Source of the DNA: Caldilineaceae bacterium | GTDB taxonomy: Bacteria > Chloroflexota > Anaerolineae > Caldilineales > Caldilineaceae | NCBI GenBank assembly: GCA_022821585.1 | Contig: JAJEDI010000086.1 | Span: 1-33,833, forward strand | Reading direction: 5' to 3' | Length of the DNA: 33,833 bases | In this document: in pieces, positions 7,240-14,412 of the stretch | Position numbering within the stretch: position 1 is the first letter of the stretch | Layout of the letters: every line of letters begins with the position of its first letter | Made by a program: the position numbers and the translations under genes | Notes under the pieces: model-generated | What the model was told of the DNA's origin: nothing | What the model saw: the letters and a program-made list of their open reading frames with translations, nothing else | Database searches by the model: none

Positions 7240-8556
7240 ATGGCCTCATTTGCCATTCAGGGCGGCAACCGCATCGAGGGGACGGTCAACGTCAGCGGCA
7301 ACAAGAACGCCTCCTTCCCCCTCATCGCCGCATCCCTGCTCACCGACGAGACCGTCACCCTGGAGAACGTCCCCCAGATAGACGACGTCGCCGCCATGCT
7401 CACCATTCTGGAAGGGCTGGGCGTCTACGTGCGCAAAGAAGGCAACCGGCTGACGCTGCGCGCCGACAAACTGCACGGACACGCCCCCGACGCCCGCCTG
7501 TTCGGGCGCATCCGCGGCGGGCTCAACCTGATGGGGCCGCTCCTCGCCCGCCGCGGCGCCTTCCGCGTCGAGGGCGCAGCCGGCGGAGACGATATCGGCC
7601 GCCGCCGCATCGACACCCACCTGCTTGTCTTCGAACAGCTGGGCGCCTCTTTCTCCCGCCCCAACAGCGGCCGCTTCGAGCTGACCGCGCCCGGTAGACT
7701 GCAGGCCGCCGATATCCTGCTCGACGAGGCCTCCGTAACCGCCACCCAGAACGCCGTCATGGCCGCCTCCCTCGCCCAGGGCACCACCATCCTCCGCAAT
7801 ACCGCCAGCGAACCGCACGTGCAGGAGCTGTGCCGCCTGCTGGTCGCCATGGGCTGCCCCATCGACGGCATCGGCAGCAACACCCTCTACGTCCACGGCC
7901 AGGAGCGGCTCCACGGCGCCAGCGCCACCGTCGGCCCCGACTACATGGAGGTCGGCAGCTTCATCGGCCTCGGCGCCATCACCCGCGGTGACCTCCGCAT
8001 CGCCAACGTCGCCCCCGACCATCTGCGCATGCTTGAGATGGTCTTCTGCCAGCGGCTGGGCGTACAAATGCACCTGCAGGAGGACCCCAATGCCGCCCTC
8101 ACCGGCTACTCGCTCCTCCTGCCCGACGAGCAGAACCTGCGCGTCCGGCCCGACTTCGGCGGCGCCATCCCCAAAATCGACGACGCACCCTGGCCAGCCT
8201 TTCCGCCCGACGTGATGAGCATCGCCGTCGTCGTCGCCAGCCAGGCCCAGGGAACCGTCCTCATTCACGAGAAAATGTTCGAGAGCCGCCTCTACTTCGT
8301 CGACAAACTGGTCGCCATGGGCGCGCAGATCATCGTCTGCGACCCCCACCGCGTCGTCGTCGTCGGCCCCGCCCGGCTCGTCGGCCAGGAAGTCAGCAGC
8401 CCCGACATCCGCGCCGGCATGGCGCTCGTCCTCGCCGCCCTCAGCGCCGAGGGCCGCACCCTCATCGGCAATATCGAACAGATCGACCGTGGATACCAGC
8501 GCGTCGACGAAAAACTGCGCGCCCTCGGCGCCCGCATCGAGCGCAGCGACGCCTGA
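7240..8556 (+). CDS. murA: UDP-N-acetylglucosamine 1-carboxyvinyltransferase (MurA) with Asp at the catalytic Cys position
   Basis: A 438-residue cytosolic enzyme that transfers enolpyruvate from PEP to UDP-GlcNAc, the first committed step of peptidoglycan synthesis. K22 and N23 of the PEP/UDP-GlcNAc site are present (GNKNASFP). The catalytic loop normally reads PGGCxIGxRPVDxH. Here it is AAGGDDIGRRRIDTH, placing D117 at the Cys115 position of E. coli MurA while keeping the following Arg (R122). 'APWPAFPPDV' carries the conserved Asp region. A strong AAAGGAG precedes ATG 7240. The 180-nt leader has a possible -10 box TACAAT at 7054-7059. Cys-to-Asp MurA is known from mycobacteria and chlamydia and is linked to intrinsic fosfomycin insensitivity. 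A MurA-like paralogue with another substrate cannot be excluded. Confidence 0.88.
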   Translation: MASFAIQGGNRIEGTVNVSGNKNASFPLIAASLLTDETVTLENVPQIDDVAAMLTILEGLGVYVRKEGNRLTLRADKLHGHAPDARLFGRIRGGLNLMGPLLARRGAFRVEGAAGGDDIGRRRIDTHLLVFEQLGASFSRPNSGRFELTAPGRLQAADILLDEASVTATQNAVMAASLAQGTTILRNTASEPHVQELCRLLVAMGCPIDGIGSNTLYVHGQERLHGASATVGPDYMEVGSFIGLGAITRGDLRIANVAPDHLRMLEMVFCQRLGVQMHLQEDPNAALTGYSLLLPDEQNLRVRPDFGGAIPKIDDAPWPAFPPDVMSIAVVVASQAQGTVLIHEKMFESRLYFVDKLVAMGAQIIVCDPHRVVVVGPARLVGQEVSSPDIRAGMALVLAALSAEGRTLIGNIEQIDRGYQRVDEKLRALGARIERSDA

Positions 8557-8676
8557 CGCAAGTGACCGCGGATCACGAACCACTGAGACCCTGTACTGGG
8601 TAGCGTCTGAAAATTCCCTTGGTGGTTCCCCCATACAAGCCGGAATAGAGCCTTCTCTGAACCATCCACACACGGC

Positions 8677-8751
8677 GTGGCCGAAACGCTTGGCGGCGAC
8701 GGCTCGTTGGCGGACCACTTCGACACCCGCAACGTGCCGGACATGGAGTAA
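8677..8751 (+). pseudogene. Possible C-terminal remnant of a ZnuA-type zinc-binding protein
   Basis: A 24-codon open segment ending in TAA reads VAETLGGDGSLADHFDT then RNVPDME. The intact ZnuA at 17534-18706 ends LAAALGGDPSLMDGVEV then GNVPDSE. Spacing and the GGD-SL---NVPD pattern match. No upstream coding continuity remains. Like the intact znuA, it lies near the zinc-control module, as if a third binding-protein gene was lost here. The match is short, so chance similarity remains possible. The rest of 8557-8763 holds nothing else I recognise. Confidence 0.45.
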
Positions 8752-8883
8752 ATCTGCTATGCAGCAGACGCGCCTCGATGAAGAAAACTGTGGAGCATGT
8801 GGAGATTTTCTGTCTCGACGGCAAGATGGTACAGTCATCAGGAGCACTTTGAAAATGAGAAAGCAGTTTTCGGGAAACCGGGG

Positions 8884-8912
8884 TTGACACGGCCGTTGGC
8901 GTGTGCTAAAAT
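8884..8912 (+). promoter_or_regulatory. Promoter of the AztC-AztD fusion operon
   Basis: Consensus TTGACA (8884-8889), 17-nt spacer, TAAAAT (8907-8912). The symmetrical operator follows at 8920-8937, so a bound repressor would cover the transcription start. The same module, including about 100 nt upstream sequence, recurs at 16979-17007. Confidence 0.85.
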
Positions 8913-8919
8913 GTGTGCT

Positions 8920-8937
8920 GTTGCAAATTTTTGCAAC
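8920..8937. promoter_or_regulatory. Zur-type operator 1
   Basis: GTTGCAAATTTTTGCAAC consists of two 8-nt arms (GTTGCAAA and TTTGCAAC) around TT. It lies immediately after the -10 box, where a Fur-family repressor would block transcription. A sister site lies in front of the Zur-like gene at 17015-17032, consistent with autoregulation plus control of zinc uptake. Assignment to Zur is inference from context. Confidence 0.75.
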
Positions 8938-8950
8938 AAGCAAAATTATC

Positions 8951-9009
8951 AATTCCCGCAATACGACGGAAGGCATTGCACCGGCTGCCGCAACTCTGCC
9001 GGCGCCTGA
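8951..9009 (+). pseudogene. zur remnant with internal deletion
   Basis: The first about 20 nt match the start of the intact zur at 17046, with AAT where its ATG should be. The remaining sequence up to TGA at 9007-9009 matches the last about 40 nt of zur (the CTDCRSSAGA end). Roughly 380 nt of the middle are missing. Flanking promoter, operator and 3' leader match the intact locus on both sides. This is a scar of an ancestral zur-binding-protein unit and should not be translated. Confidence 0.7.
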
Positions 9010-9059
9010 CGCCAATTGTGGGGGCACCCACCACCAGCCTGACGAAAGGGTACCCGCAG

Positions 9060-11336
9060 ATGCTTCACTCTCTTCGAATTCTGTCCTCGGTTCTGGCAAT
9101 TCTGTTCCTCCTCGCCGCTTGCACACCAGTCGCGCCTACAACTACCCAGTCAGGCCAGGAGGCCTCACCCTCCGGCACGCCGGTCCAGGTGGTGACAACC
9201 ACCAACTTTGTGGCTGACTGGGCCCGGGTGGTAGGTGGAAGCAGGGTAGAGGTCTTCGGCCTGCTTCCGGTGGGCGGCGATCCGCACACCTTTCTGCCAG
9301 GCGCTCGCGACGTTGCCCGGGTAGCTGACGCCGATCTTGTGTTGACTGTCGGTCTCGGCCTGGAGGCCGACTGGCTGCAGGACCTCCTGCATAACGCCAG
9401 TGCAGACGAGTCCAGGATCGTCGCGCTTGGTGATAGCGTCGATCCCATCGAGTTCGCCATGGTCGATATGCATGACGATCATGGGGATGAAGACGAACAC
9501 GGCCATGCCGAGGATGAGCACGAAGACGAGCACGGCCATGACGAGATGATCATGGGGCGCCTGCTCGTTGCCGATGCGGTGGAAGCGCACCTCTCCGTCA
9601 TCGATCTATCGACCGGTGACGTTGACAGCGGCATCTTCAAGGTCGCTGCGCCCCGCGCGACCGTGCACCCCAGCCCCGCCCACCGCTACGCCATCGTCCT
9701 CGCCCGCGGGCCGGAGGACGGCGACGACCGGATCCACATCTTCGACAGCGGCGTCTTCCTCGTCGAGCACGGCGATCACTACGACCTCGTCACCCAGCCC
9801 GTCTCCCGTCACGCGTTGGAGATCGCTGACGAGCAGCCCGTCCATTACGTCAACAGCCACGGCTGGACCGCGATCTTCGCCGACATCAGCGGTCATGCCA
9901 TCCTGATCAACGAGGCTGACCTGGCGAACGCACGCGGCGACTATGAGCCGGTCGTGCTTGAGGCAGGACCCCAGCATGGCGCCGCGCTGGTCATCTCCGA
10001 CGAGCACGTCGTCGTTACCACGAAGAATCCCGACTACCCCGAGAATTCCAACGACAGCCTGCCTGTTGGCGTGGAAGTTCGCGACTTCAGTGATCAGGTC
10101 GTCTACGACGCCAGCAATCGCTCATGCCCGGGCATGCACGGTGAATCCCACAATGAGCATGGCGTCGCCCTTGGATGCACCGGCGGCGTGCTCTTCCTCC
10201 ACACTCACGATGGCGAGTACGCGCACCAGTTCATCGCCAATCCGCCGGAGATGCGCGCAGACTCTCGGATCGGGGCGGTCTACGGTCACCACCACGTCGA
10301 GCATTTCTTCGGCAAGGCCTCCTACTTCGACGGTGAAGGCTTCGCCGACGATGGCATTTGGCTGATCGACGTGGACCACAGCGAAATGCGCCAGATGTTC
10401 AGCGAGCCCAGCGTTTCCACGAAGTTCTCCAGCGATGGCAAACTGCTCTACATCCTCGGCGCTGACGGCGTGCTGCACACGCTCGACGCGCACGACGGCG
10501 AACTGCTCGAGACCATGGCGTTGGTCGAGCCTGGTGATGCCGGTCGTCCCGCTTTCATCGTTGTTGGCGAGTGGCTCTATGTCGCCGACCCCAACAGCGG
10601 CCGCGTCATGGCCGTCCACCTTGAAGAGATGGAGATCGAGGAGGAGTGGGAAGTCGGCGGCGCACCGTCGAGCCTGGCGTTCGTCGGACTCGCCGACGCG
10701 GGCGGCGCGCCCGCTGAAGGCCACGATGAGCACGAAGAGGACGAGCATGGCCACGATGAGCACGAAGAAGACGAGCACGGCCACGGCCATGAAGGACACG
10801 ACCACGGCCCTCTGGATCCCCACTTCTGGTTCGATCCGATCCGGGTGAAGGTCGCCGTCAACGAGATAGCCGCCCGGCTCTCGGCTATCGACCCTGAAGG
10901 CGCGGAGACTTACCTTCGGAACGCCGCAGAGTATGGGGAGCAGCTCGACGAGCTTCACGCCTGGGTCCAGGAGCAGGTCAGTGCCGTGGCGCCGGAGCGC
11001 AGACTGCTGGTTACGTCACATGACGCCTTCTCCTACTTTGCAGAGTTGTATGGATTCGAGATAGTTGGCCTGGTCATACCGTCACTCGCGACGCACGTGG
11101 AGCCCTCCGCGGAGCACATTGCGGGCGTGGTCGAGGTGGTTCGGGAGCATGATATACCGGCACTGTTTGGCGAGACGACGGTCAGCGAGAGGCTGGCGCA
11201 GACCATAGCAACCGAGACCGGCGCAGAGCTGTTCCGGCTCTATTCAGGTTCCCTTGGGCCCGAGGGCAGCGGCGCTGACACCTACCTTGGCATGGTACGT
11301 ACAAACGTGGAACGCATCGTTGAGGCTTTGAAATGA
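9060..11336 (+). CDS. AztC/ZnuA-type zinc-binding lipoprotein with an AztD-like metallochaperone nested inside
   Basis: 758 residues. A signal peptide with lipobox LLAAC (C21) anchors it outside the membrane. Residues 42-135 are the N-lobe of a cluster A-I zinc-binding protein (zinc ligand H76 in GGDPHTF). Residues 138-162 are a His/Asp/Glu linker. Residues about 165-545 resemble AztD, the beta-propeller zinc chaperone: 'GRLLVADAVEAHLSVIDL', the C356-C373 pair around 'CPGMHGES' and 'GVALGC', and 'GHHHVEHFFG' (409-418). Residues 553-582 are a second His-rich linker. Residues 585-758 are the C-lobe (H588 in DPHFWFDP, H654 in TSHDAFSYF, acidic ligand D740). The frame is uninterrupted through both junctions. 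In known systems AztC and AztD are separate. ATG 9060 was chosen because the lipoprotein signal starts there; the upstream frame is leader. It overlaps the ATPase gene by ATGA. Confidence 0.88.
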   Translation: MLHSLRILSSVLAILFLLAACTPVAPTTTQSGQEASPSGTPVQVVTTTNFVADWARVVGGSRVEVFGLLPVGGDPHTFLPGARDVARVADADLVLTVGLGLEADWLQDLLHNASADESRIVALGDSVDPIEFAMVDMHDDHGDEDEHGHAEDEHEDEHGHDEMIMGRLLVADAVEAHLSVIDLSTGDVDSGIFKVAAPRATVHPSPAHRYAIVLARGPEDGDDRIHIFDSGVFLVEHGDHYDLVTQPVSRHALEIADEQPVHYVNSHGWTAIFADISGHAILINEADLANARGDYEPVVLEAGPQHGAALVISDEHVVVTTKNPDYPENSNDSLPVGVEVRDFSDQVVYDASNRSCPGMHGESHNEHGVALGCTGGVLFLHTHDGEYAHQFIANPPEMRADSRIGAVYGHHHVEHFFGKASYFDGEGFADDGIWLIDVDHSEMRQMFSEPSVSTKFSSDGKLLYILGADGVLHTLDAHDGELLETMALVEPGDAGRPAFIVVGEWLYVADPNSGRVMAVHLEEMEIEEEWEVGGAPSSLAFVGLADAGGAPAEGHDEHEEDEHGHDEHEEDEHGHGHEGHDHGPLDPHFWFDPIRVKVAVNEIAARLSAIDPEGAETYLRNAAEYGEQLDELHAWVQEQVSAVAPERRLLVTSHDAFSYFAELYGFEIVGLVIPSLATHVEPSAEHIAGVVEVVREHDIPALFGETTVSERLAQTIATETGAELFRLYSGSLGPEGSGADTYLGMVRTNVERIVEALK
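10721..10780 (+). repeat. Two 30-bp tandem repeats encoding the second His-rich linker
   Basis: Two copies (10721-10750 and 10751-10780) differ at only two positions and each encodes a ten-residue HDEHEEDEHG-type unit. They sit at the exit of the nested beta-propeller, just before the C-lobe. Linker growth by tandem duplication is inferred. Confidence 0.75.
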
Positions 11337-12088
11337 ACACCACTCATTACCCGCACGCCGCCAGAATGTCGCTTCAGGACGTGACCGTCGAGTTCGATGG
11401 GCACAAGGCCCTGAGTAACGTCACCTTCGACGTAGGTGCGGGGACGCTGATGGGCGTTGTAGGACCGAACGGAGCCGGCAAGAGCACGCTGTTCAATGCG
11501 ATTGCCGGGCTCCTCCCGGTTCGCCAGGGGAAGGTGACCCTTCACCGCGTGGACAAGGGAAGTGGAGCGCTGGCCTACGTGCCTCAGCGAGAGAGCGTCA
11601 ACTGGCGCTTCCCCGTGACCGCCATGGACGTTGTCATGATGGGCCGCTGCTGCAGACTGGGATGGTGCCGGCGTCCCGGGAAGAGAGATCGCGAGCTTGT
11701 CGACGCCTGCCTGTGCCGTGTGGGCCTGTCGGACCATCGCTCCGCTCTGATGACAGAGCTCTCGGGAGGGCAGAGGCAGAGGGTATTCGTAGCCAGGGCG
11801 CTCACCCAGGAGGCGAGTGTGCTTCTCCTCGATGAGGCCTTCAGCGGTGTTGACGCCGGTGCCCAGGAGGGCCTCGTAGAGGTCCTCCAGACAGTGCGCA
11901 ATGAAGGGCGCATTGTCCTGCTGGCGACCCACGACCTGACCAACCTGGCCGGACGCTTCGACCAGGTACTGTGTCTGAACCGCCGCGTGTGCGCTTGCGG
12001 CCCTCCCGACGAGGTGTTTACCTCCGAGGTCATGCAGCAGCTGTACGGCGCCCACGGTGTGCGCCTCACGGTGGACGGGGAACGGTAG
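11333..12088 (+). CDS. Zinc ABC transporter ATP-binding protein (AztA/ZnuC type)
   Basis: A 251-residue ABC ATPase that powers import of the metal delivered by the upstream lipoprotein. Walker A GPNGAGKS is at 44-51, the Q-loop glutamine is in YVPQRE (Q85), signature LSGGQ is at 143-147, Walker B VLLLDE is at 163-168, and the switch histidine is H200 in LATHD. The family motif 'VNWRFPVTAMDVVMMGR' after the Q-loop is typical of zinc/manganese (cluster A-I) importers. The start overlaps the stop of the fusion gene in ATGA, implying translational coupling, and the permease gene follows after 9 nt. Zinc specificity comes from context rather than from this chain. Confidence 0.9.
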   Translation: MNTTHYPHAARMSLQDVTVEFDGHKALSNVTFDVGAGTLMGVVGPNGAGKSTLFNAIAGLLPVRQGKVTLHRVDKGSGALAYVPQRESVNWRFPVTAMDVVMMGRCCRLGWCRRPGKRDRELVDACLCRVGLSDHRSALMTELSGGQRQRVFVARALTQEASVLLLDEAFSGVDAGAQEGLVEVLQTVRNEGRIVLLATHDLTNLAGRFDQVLCLNRRVCACGPPDEVFTSEVMQQLYGAHGVRLTVDGER

Positions 12089-12097
12089 CAAGAGGAC

Positions 12098-12916
12098 GTG
12101 ATTGAGTTCTTTGTCGCCCCGCTGGAGTACGGCTTCATGCTGAGGGCCCTGATCGGTTCGGTGCTTGTTGGCGTGATGTGTCCCCTGGTTGGCGCCTATG
12201 TCGTCACCAGGAACCTCGCCTTCATGGGCGACGCTCTCGCTCACGCCGTGCTGCCGGGGATGGTGCTAGGGTTCATCGCAGGCATCAACCCGGCCATCGC
12301 CGCCGTCCCTACAGGCGTCGCCGTTGCCGTGCTCGTCAGGATTGTGAGCCGGCGCGCAGGCCTCAGCACCGATACCTCCATCGGCATCCTCTTTGCGGCC
12401 ATGTTTGCCCTCGGACTGGTGATGCTGTCGACTTCAACCACGATTCGGGTCGACATGGAAGACCTGCTCCTTGGGCAGCTCCTGGGCATATCTCCGACCA
12501 GCATCTATGTGTCCCTTGGGATAACCGTGGCGGTCATCCTGGGGCTGTTCGCTCTGCACCACTGGCTGTTGTTCGCCAGCTTCGATCCCGTGGGGGCCCA
12601 GGTTCTCGGTAGGCGTACCAACATCGTCGACTACGTGTTCCTGGTCATGCTTGCCCTGGTTATCGTGATCGGAATCCAGGCGGCCGGTGTCATTCTGGTC
12701 ATGGCGATGCTGGTCACACCTGCTGCCACGGCCTATCTGTTGGTCAGACGCTTTGTCTCGATGATGATAGCGGCCGCATTGATAGGCACCGCGGCCGCCG
12801 TGACCGGCCTCTACATCTCCTACCACTTTAACCTGCCCGCCGGTCCCGCCATGACCCTGGTAGCAAGCGCGATATTCGCACTGGCAGTCGCATTCAGGCG
12901 CAGAGCCCCCGTCTGA
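12098..12916 (+). CDS. Zinc ABC transporter permease (AztB/ZnuB type)
   Basis: A 272-residue membrane subunit of the ABC-3 family with about eight hydrophobic segments. It has the characteristic 'RNLAFMGDALAHAVLPG' loop near the N-terminus, which precedes the transmembrane bundle in ZnuB/TroC/AztB proteins, and 'QAAGVILVMAMLVTPAATAYLL' in the second half. GTG 12098 follows AGAGGA with very short spacing; ATG 12137 is an alternative but would remove conserved N-terminal residues. It is third in the operon after the fusion and the ATPase and completes one full importer. No second permease gene is present for the other binding protein at 17534-18706, which may share this transporter. Confidence 0.9.
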   Translation: MIEFFVAPLEYGFMLRALIGSVLVGVMCPLVGAYVVTRNLAFMGDALAHAVLPGMVLGFIAGINPAIAAVPTGVAVAVLVRIVSRRAGLSTDTSIGILFAAMFALGLVMLSTSTTIRVDMEDLLLGQLLGISPTSIYVSLGITVAVILGLFALHHWLLFASFDPVGAQVLGRRTNIVDYVFLVMLALVIVIGIQAAGVILVMAMLVTPAATAYLLVRRFVSMMIAAALIGTAAAVTGLYISYHFNLPAGPAMTLVASAIFALAVAFRRRAPV

Positions 12917-13021
12917 ACATCCTCTTCTCGAAAGGCGCTCGTCCAGAGCCGTCGTGGGAGACCGCCTTGCGCCCCAACCGGAACAGTCTCAGGGGCTGTG
13001 TCTGGCCGAAGGTTGTGAGGA

Positions 13022-13043
13022 CCTTATCCCTGGTTAGGGAAGG
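13022..13043 (+). terminator. Possible hairpin after the zinc transporter operon
   Basis: CCTT-AT-CCCT, loop GGTT, AGGG-AAGG forms an imperfect eight-pair stem in the 211-nt gap after the permease gene. It is followed by a modest T-rich stretch. It may end the operon; the signal is weak. Confidence 0.3.
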
Positions 13044-13127
13044 CTGGTTTCTTGATTTGCAGGTAATCATCTAAGTCCATGAAGAGCACATGTACCAATA
13101 GACATAGAGAAAATAAAGAGGACAAAG

Positions 13128-14291
13128 ATGTTGAAATTGCCCGTTGATTGGGGATCGTTATGGTTAGGGGGCTTCTGCCCGGTGGAGGCGCTCGGTGGGT
13201 TACCGGTTCGTGGCGCAGATTATGCCGCGCACCCCCCGCTGGATGAGCGGCTGACCCTACCTGCGAACGCCGCTTTACATGCCGGAGTGACGCTTGAAAC
13301 TGCAGAAGCGACATGGTCGGAACGCCTGGGCGGCGCGTGGGTCGTGCTGGTGCGCGATGCCTACCGCGCTCGCCGTTTACTGCATCAGGCGGCGGGGATT
13401 CAGCCAGGCGAATGGGTCGGTGTCCCCGCGAATGCCAGCCATGACCTGGCAGAGTCGGTCAAGCATCATAAGGCGCTGCCGTGCTTTCTGGACTTTGACG
13501 CGCACCTACGCCTCGCGCCGTCCGGTACGCGCTTCACCTGGACGCAGGTGGTGCGCGGGTTGTGGCAGCCGCAGAACGCCACATGGCTCGACTGCGCTGA
13601 CACCCTGCCGACGCCCGGCGCGGCGGAGCGCCCGGCGGTGACGCTGTACGGCCTGCATCTGCCTGATGCTGATGACCGCCCCGGCGCGCTGCTGGTATTC
13701 AGTGATGAGGCGCTCTATGCAGAGGTGAAAGCACTGCGTCAACCGGTTGACTGCCCGAACGCAGCGCAGGCATTGGCACAGTGTGAACGCCTGCCGGAAC
13801 TGGCAGAGCAGCAGAGCGCGAATCTGGCGGAGGTGCGGCGCGGTCTGTGTGAAGCCGCCGGGCTGGTGACACACGAGCCGAACAGGCTGGCGCTGGCGAC
13901 CGCGGTCGCCGTGCAAATCCCGCTGGAGAGCGATGCCGCCACCTTTTACGCCTACGTTGTGCAGGAAAATACGCCCGTGCGCTGGCTGCCACAGATTCGA
14001 CCTTTGCACTATGCCGCGCTCGGTGCCGACGGCGCGCCGGATCACCGGGGAACGGCGGCGAACATCGCCCGCTGGATGTGCGTTCCGGTGGGGCCGGATT
14101 ACACCTTTGAGGAGATCAAACACGGTGTGCTGGGCATCGTCAAAGCGGCGGAATATCTCGGTGTGCGCTGGCGCACCAATCCCGCCTATGCTGCCGAGTA
14201 CGCTGCCCTGATGGACCGAACTTATGGCGCAGGCCATGACGCCTACCGCCCGCTGTTTGCGCTGGATGAAGCCATTGCAGCGGGAGTTTAG
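13128..14291 (+). CDS. DegT/DnrJ-like fold-type I protein lacking the PLP lysine
   Basis: 387 residues. Segments match DegT/DnrJ/EryC1/StrS sugar aminotransferases: 'RRLLHQAAGIQPGEWVGVP' (82-100) with the following 'LPCFLDFDAHL' (about 117-127) mirrors the family's GxGxGDEVIVPA...PVFVDVD region. 'QALAQCERLPELAEQ' mirrors QAALGLAQLERLDEL. Where the family has the Schiff-base lysine (SFHPxKxLTxGxGG), this protein reads 'YGLHLPDADDRPGALLV' (174-190), with no lysine. Catalysis by PLP is therefore unlikely. AGAGGA precedes ATG 13128. It leads a four-gene group with a 33-codon ORF, a COG0523 GTPase and a WD40 gene, suggesting a role in metal handling. Whether it binds metal, or a client of the GTPase, is unknown. 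Confidence 0.65.
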   Translation: MLKLPVDWGSLWLGGFCPVEALGGLPVRGADYAAHPPLDERLTLPANAALHAGVTLETAEATWSERLGGAWVVLVRDAYRARRLLHQAAGIQPGEWVGVPANASHDLAESVKHHKALPCFLDFDAHLRLAPSGTRFTWTQVVRGLWQPQNATWLDCADTLPTPGAAERPAVTLYGLHLPDADDRPGALLVFSDEALYAEVKALRQPVDCPNAAQALAQCERLPELAEQQSANLAEVRRGLCEAAGLVTHEPNRLALATAVAVQIPLESDAATFYAYVVQENTPVRWLPQIRPLHYAALGADGAPDHRGTAANIARWMCVPVGPDYTFEEIKHGVLGIVKAAEYLGVRWRTNPAYAAEYAALMDRTYGAGHDAYRPLFALDEAIAAGV

Positions 14292-14293
14292 CC

Positions 14294-14395
14294 GTGCAGT
14301 TGATCGCTACTTGCGGGATGCTGCATCAGCCAAAAACCGCGCTGGCGCGGGCGCTTACTGAAGCGCTGTCCGCCGAAAACGAAAACGACAGTTGA
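14294..14395 (+). CDS. Small 33-residue ORF, unknown
   Basis: GTG 14294 starts 2 nt after the previous stop codon and reads 33 codons to TGA at 14393-14395, 17 nt before the GTPase gene. The product MQLIATCGMLHQPKTALARAL... is amphipathic and ends in a charged Ala/Glu/Asn tail. The 'G-x(5)-KTALA' stretch faintly recalls a degenerate P-loop, so it could be a remnant of a nucleotide-binding protein. Tight spacing on both sides suggests it may be translated in the operon. No clear ribosome binding site was seen. Confidence 0.35.
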   Translation: MQLIATCGMLHQPKTALARALTEALSAENENDS

Positions 14396-14412
14396 ATAGA
14401 GGACACACGAAC

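Noticed and set aside
8913..9059. A 49-residue N-terminal extension of the fusion protein
   Set aside because: It would run through the operator and zur scar and bury the lipoprotein signal. The matching leader before the second binding protein is also untranslated.
7246..9126. A 626-codon minus-strand frame over murA and the fusion promoter
   Set aside because: It is the complement of murA and crosses the promoter/operator module. The Gly/Ala/Asp/Val composition is a shadow of GC-rich codons.
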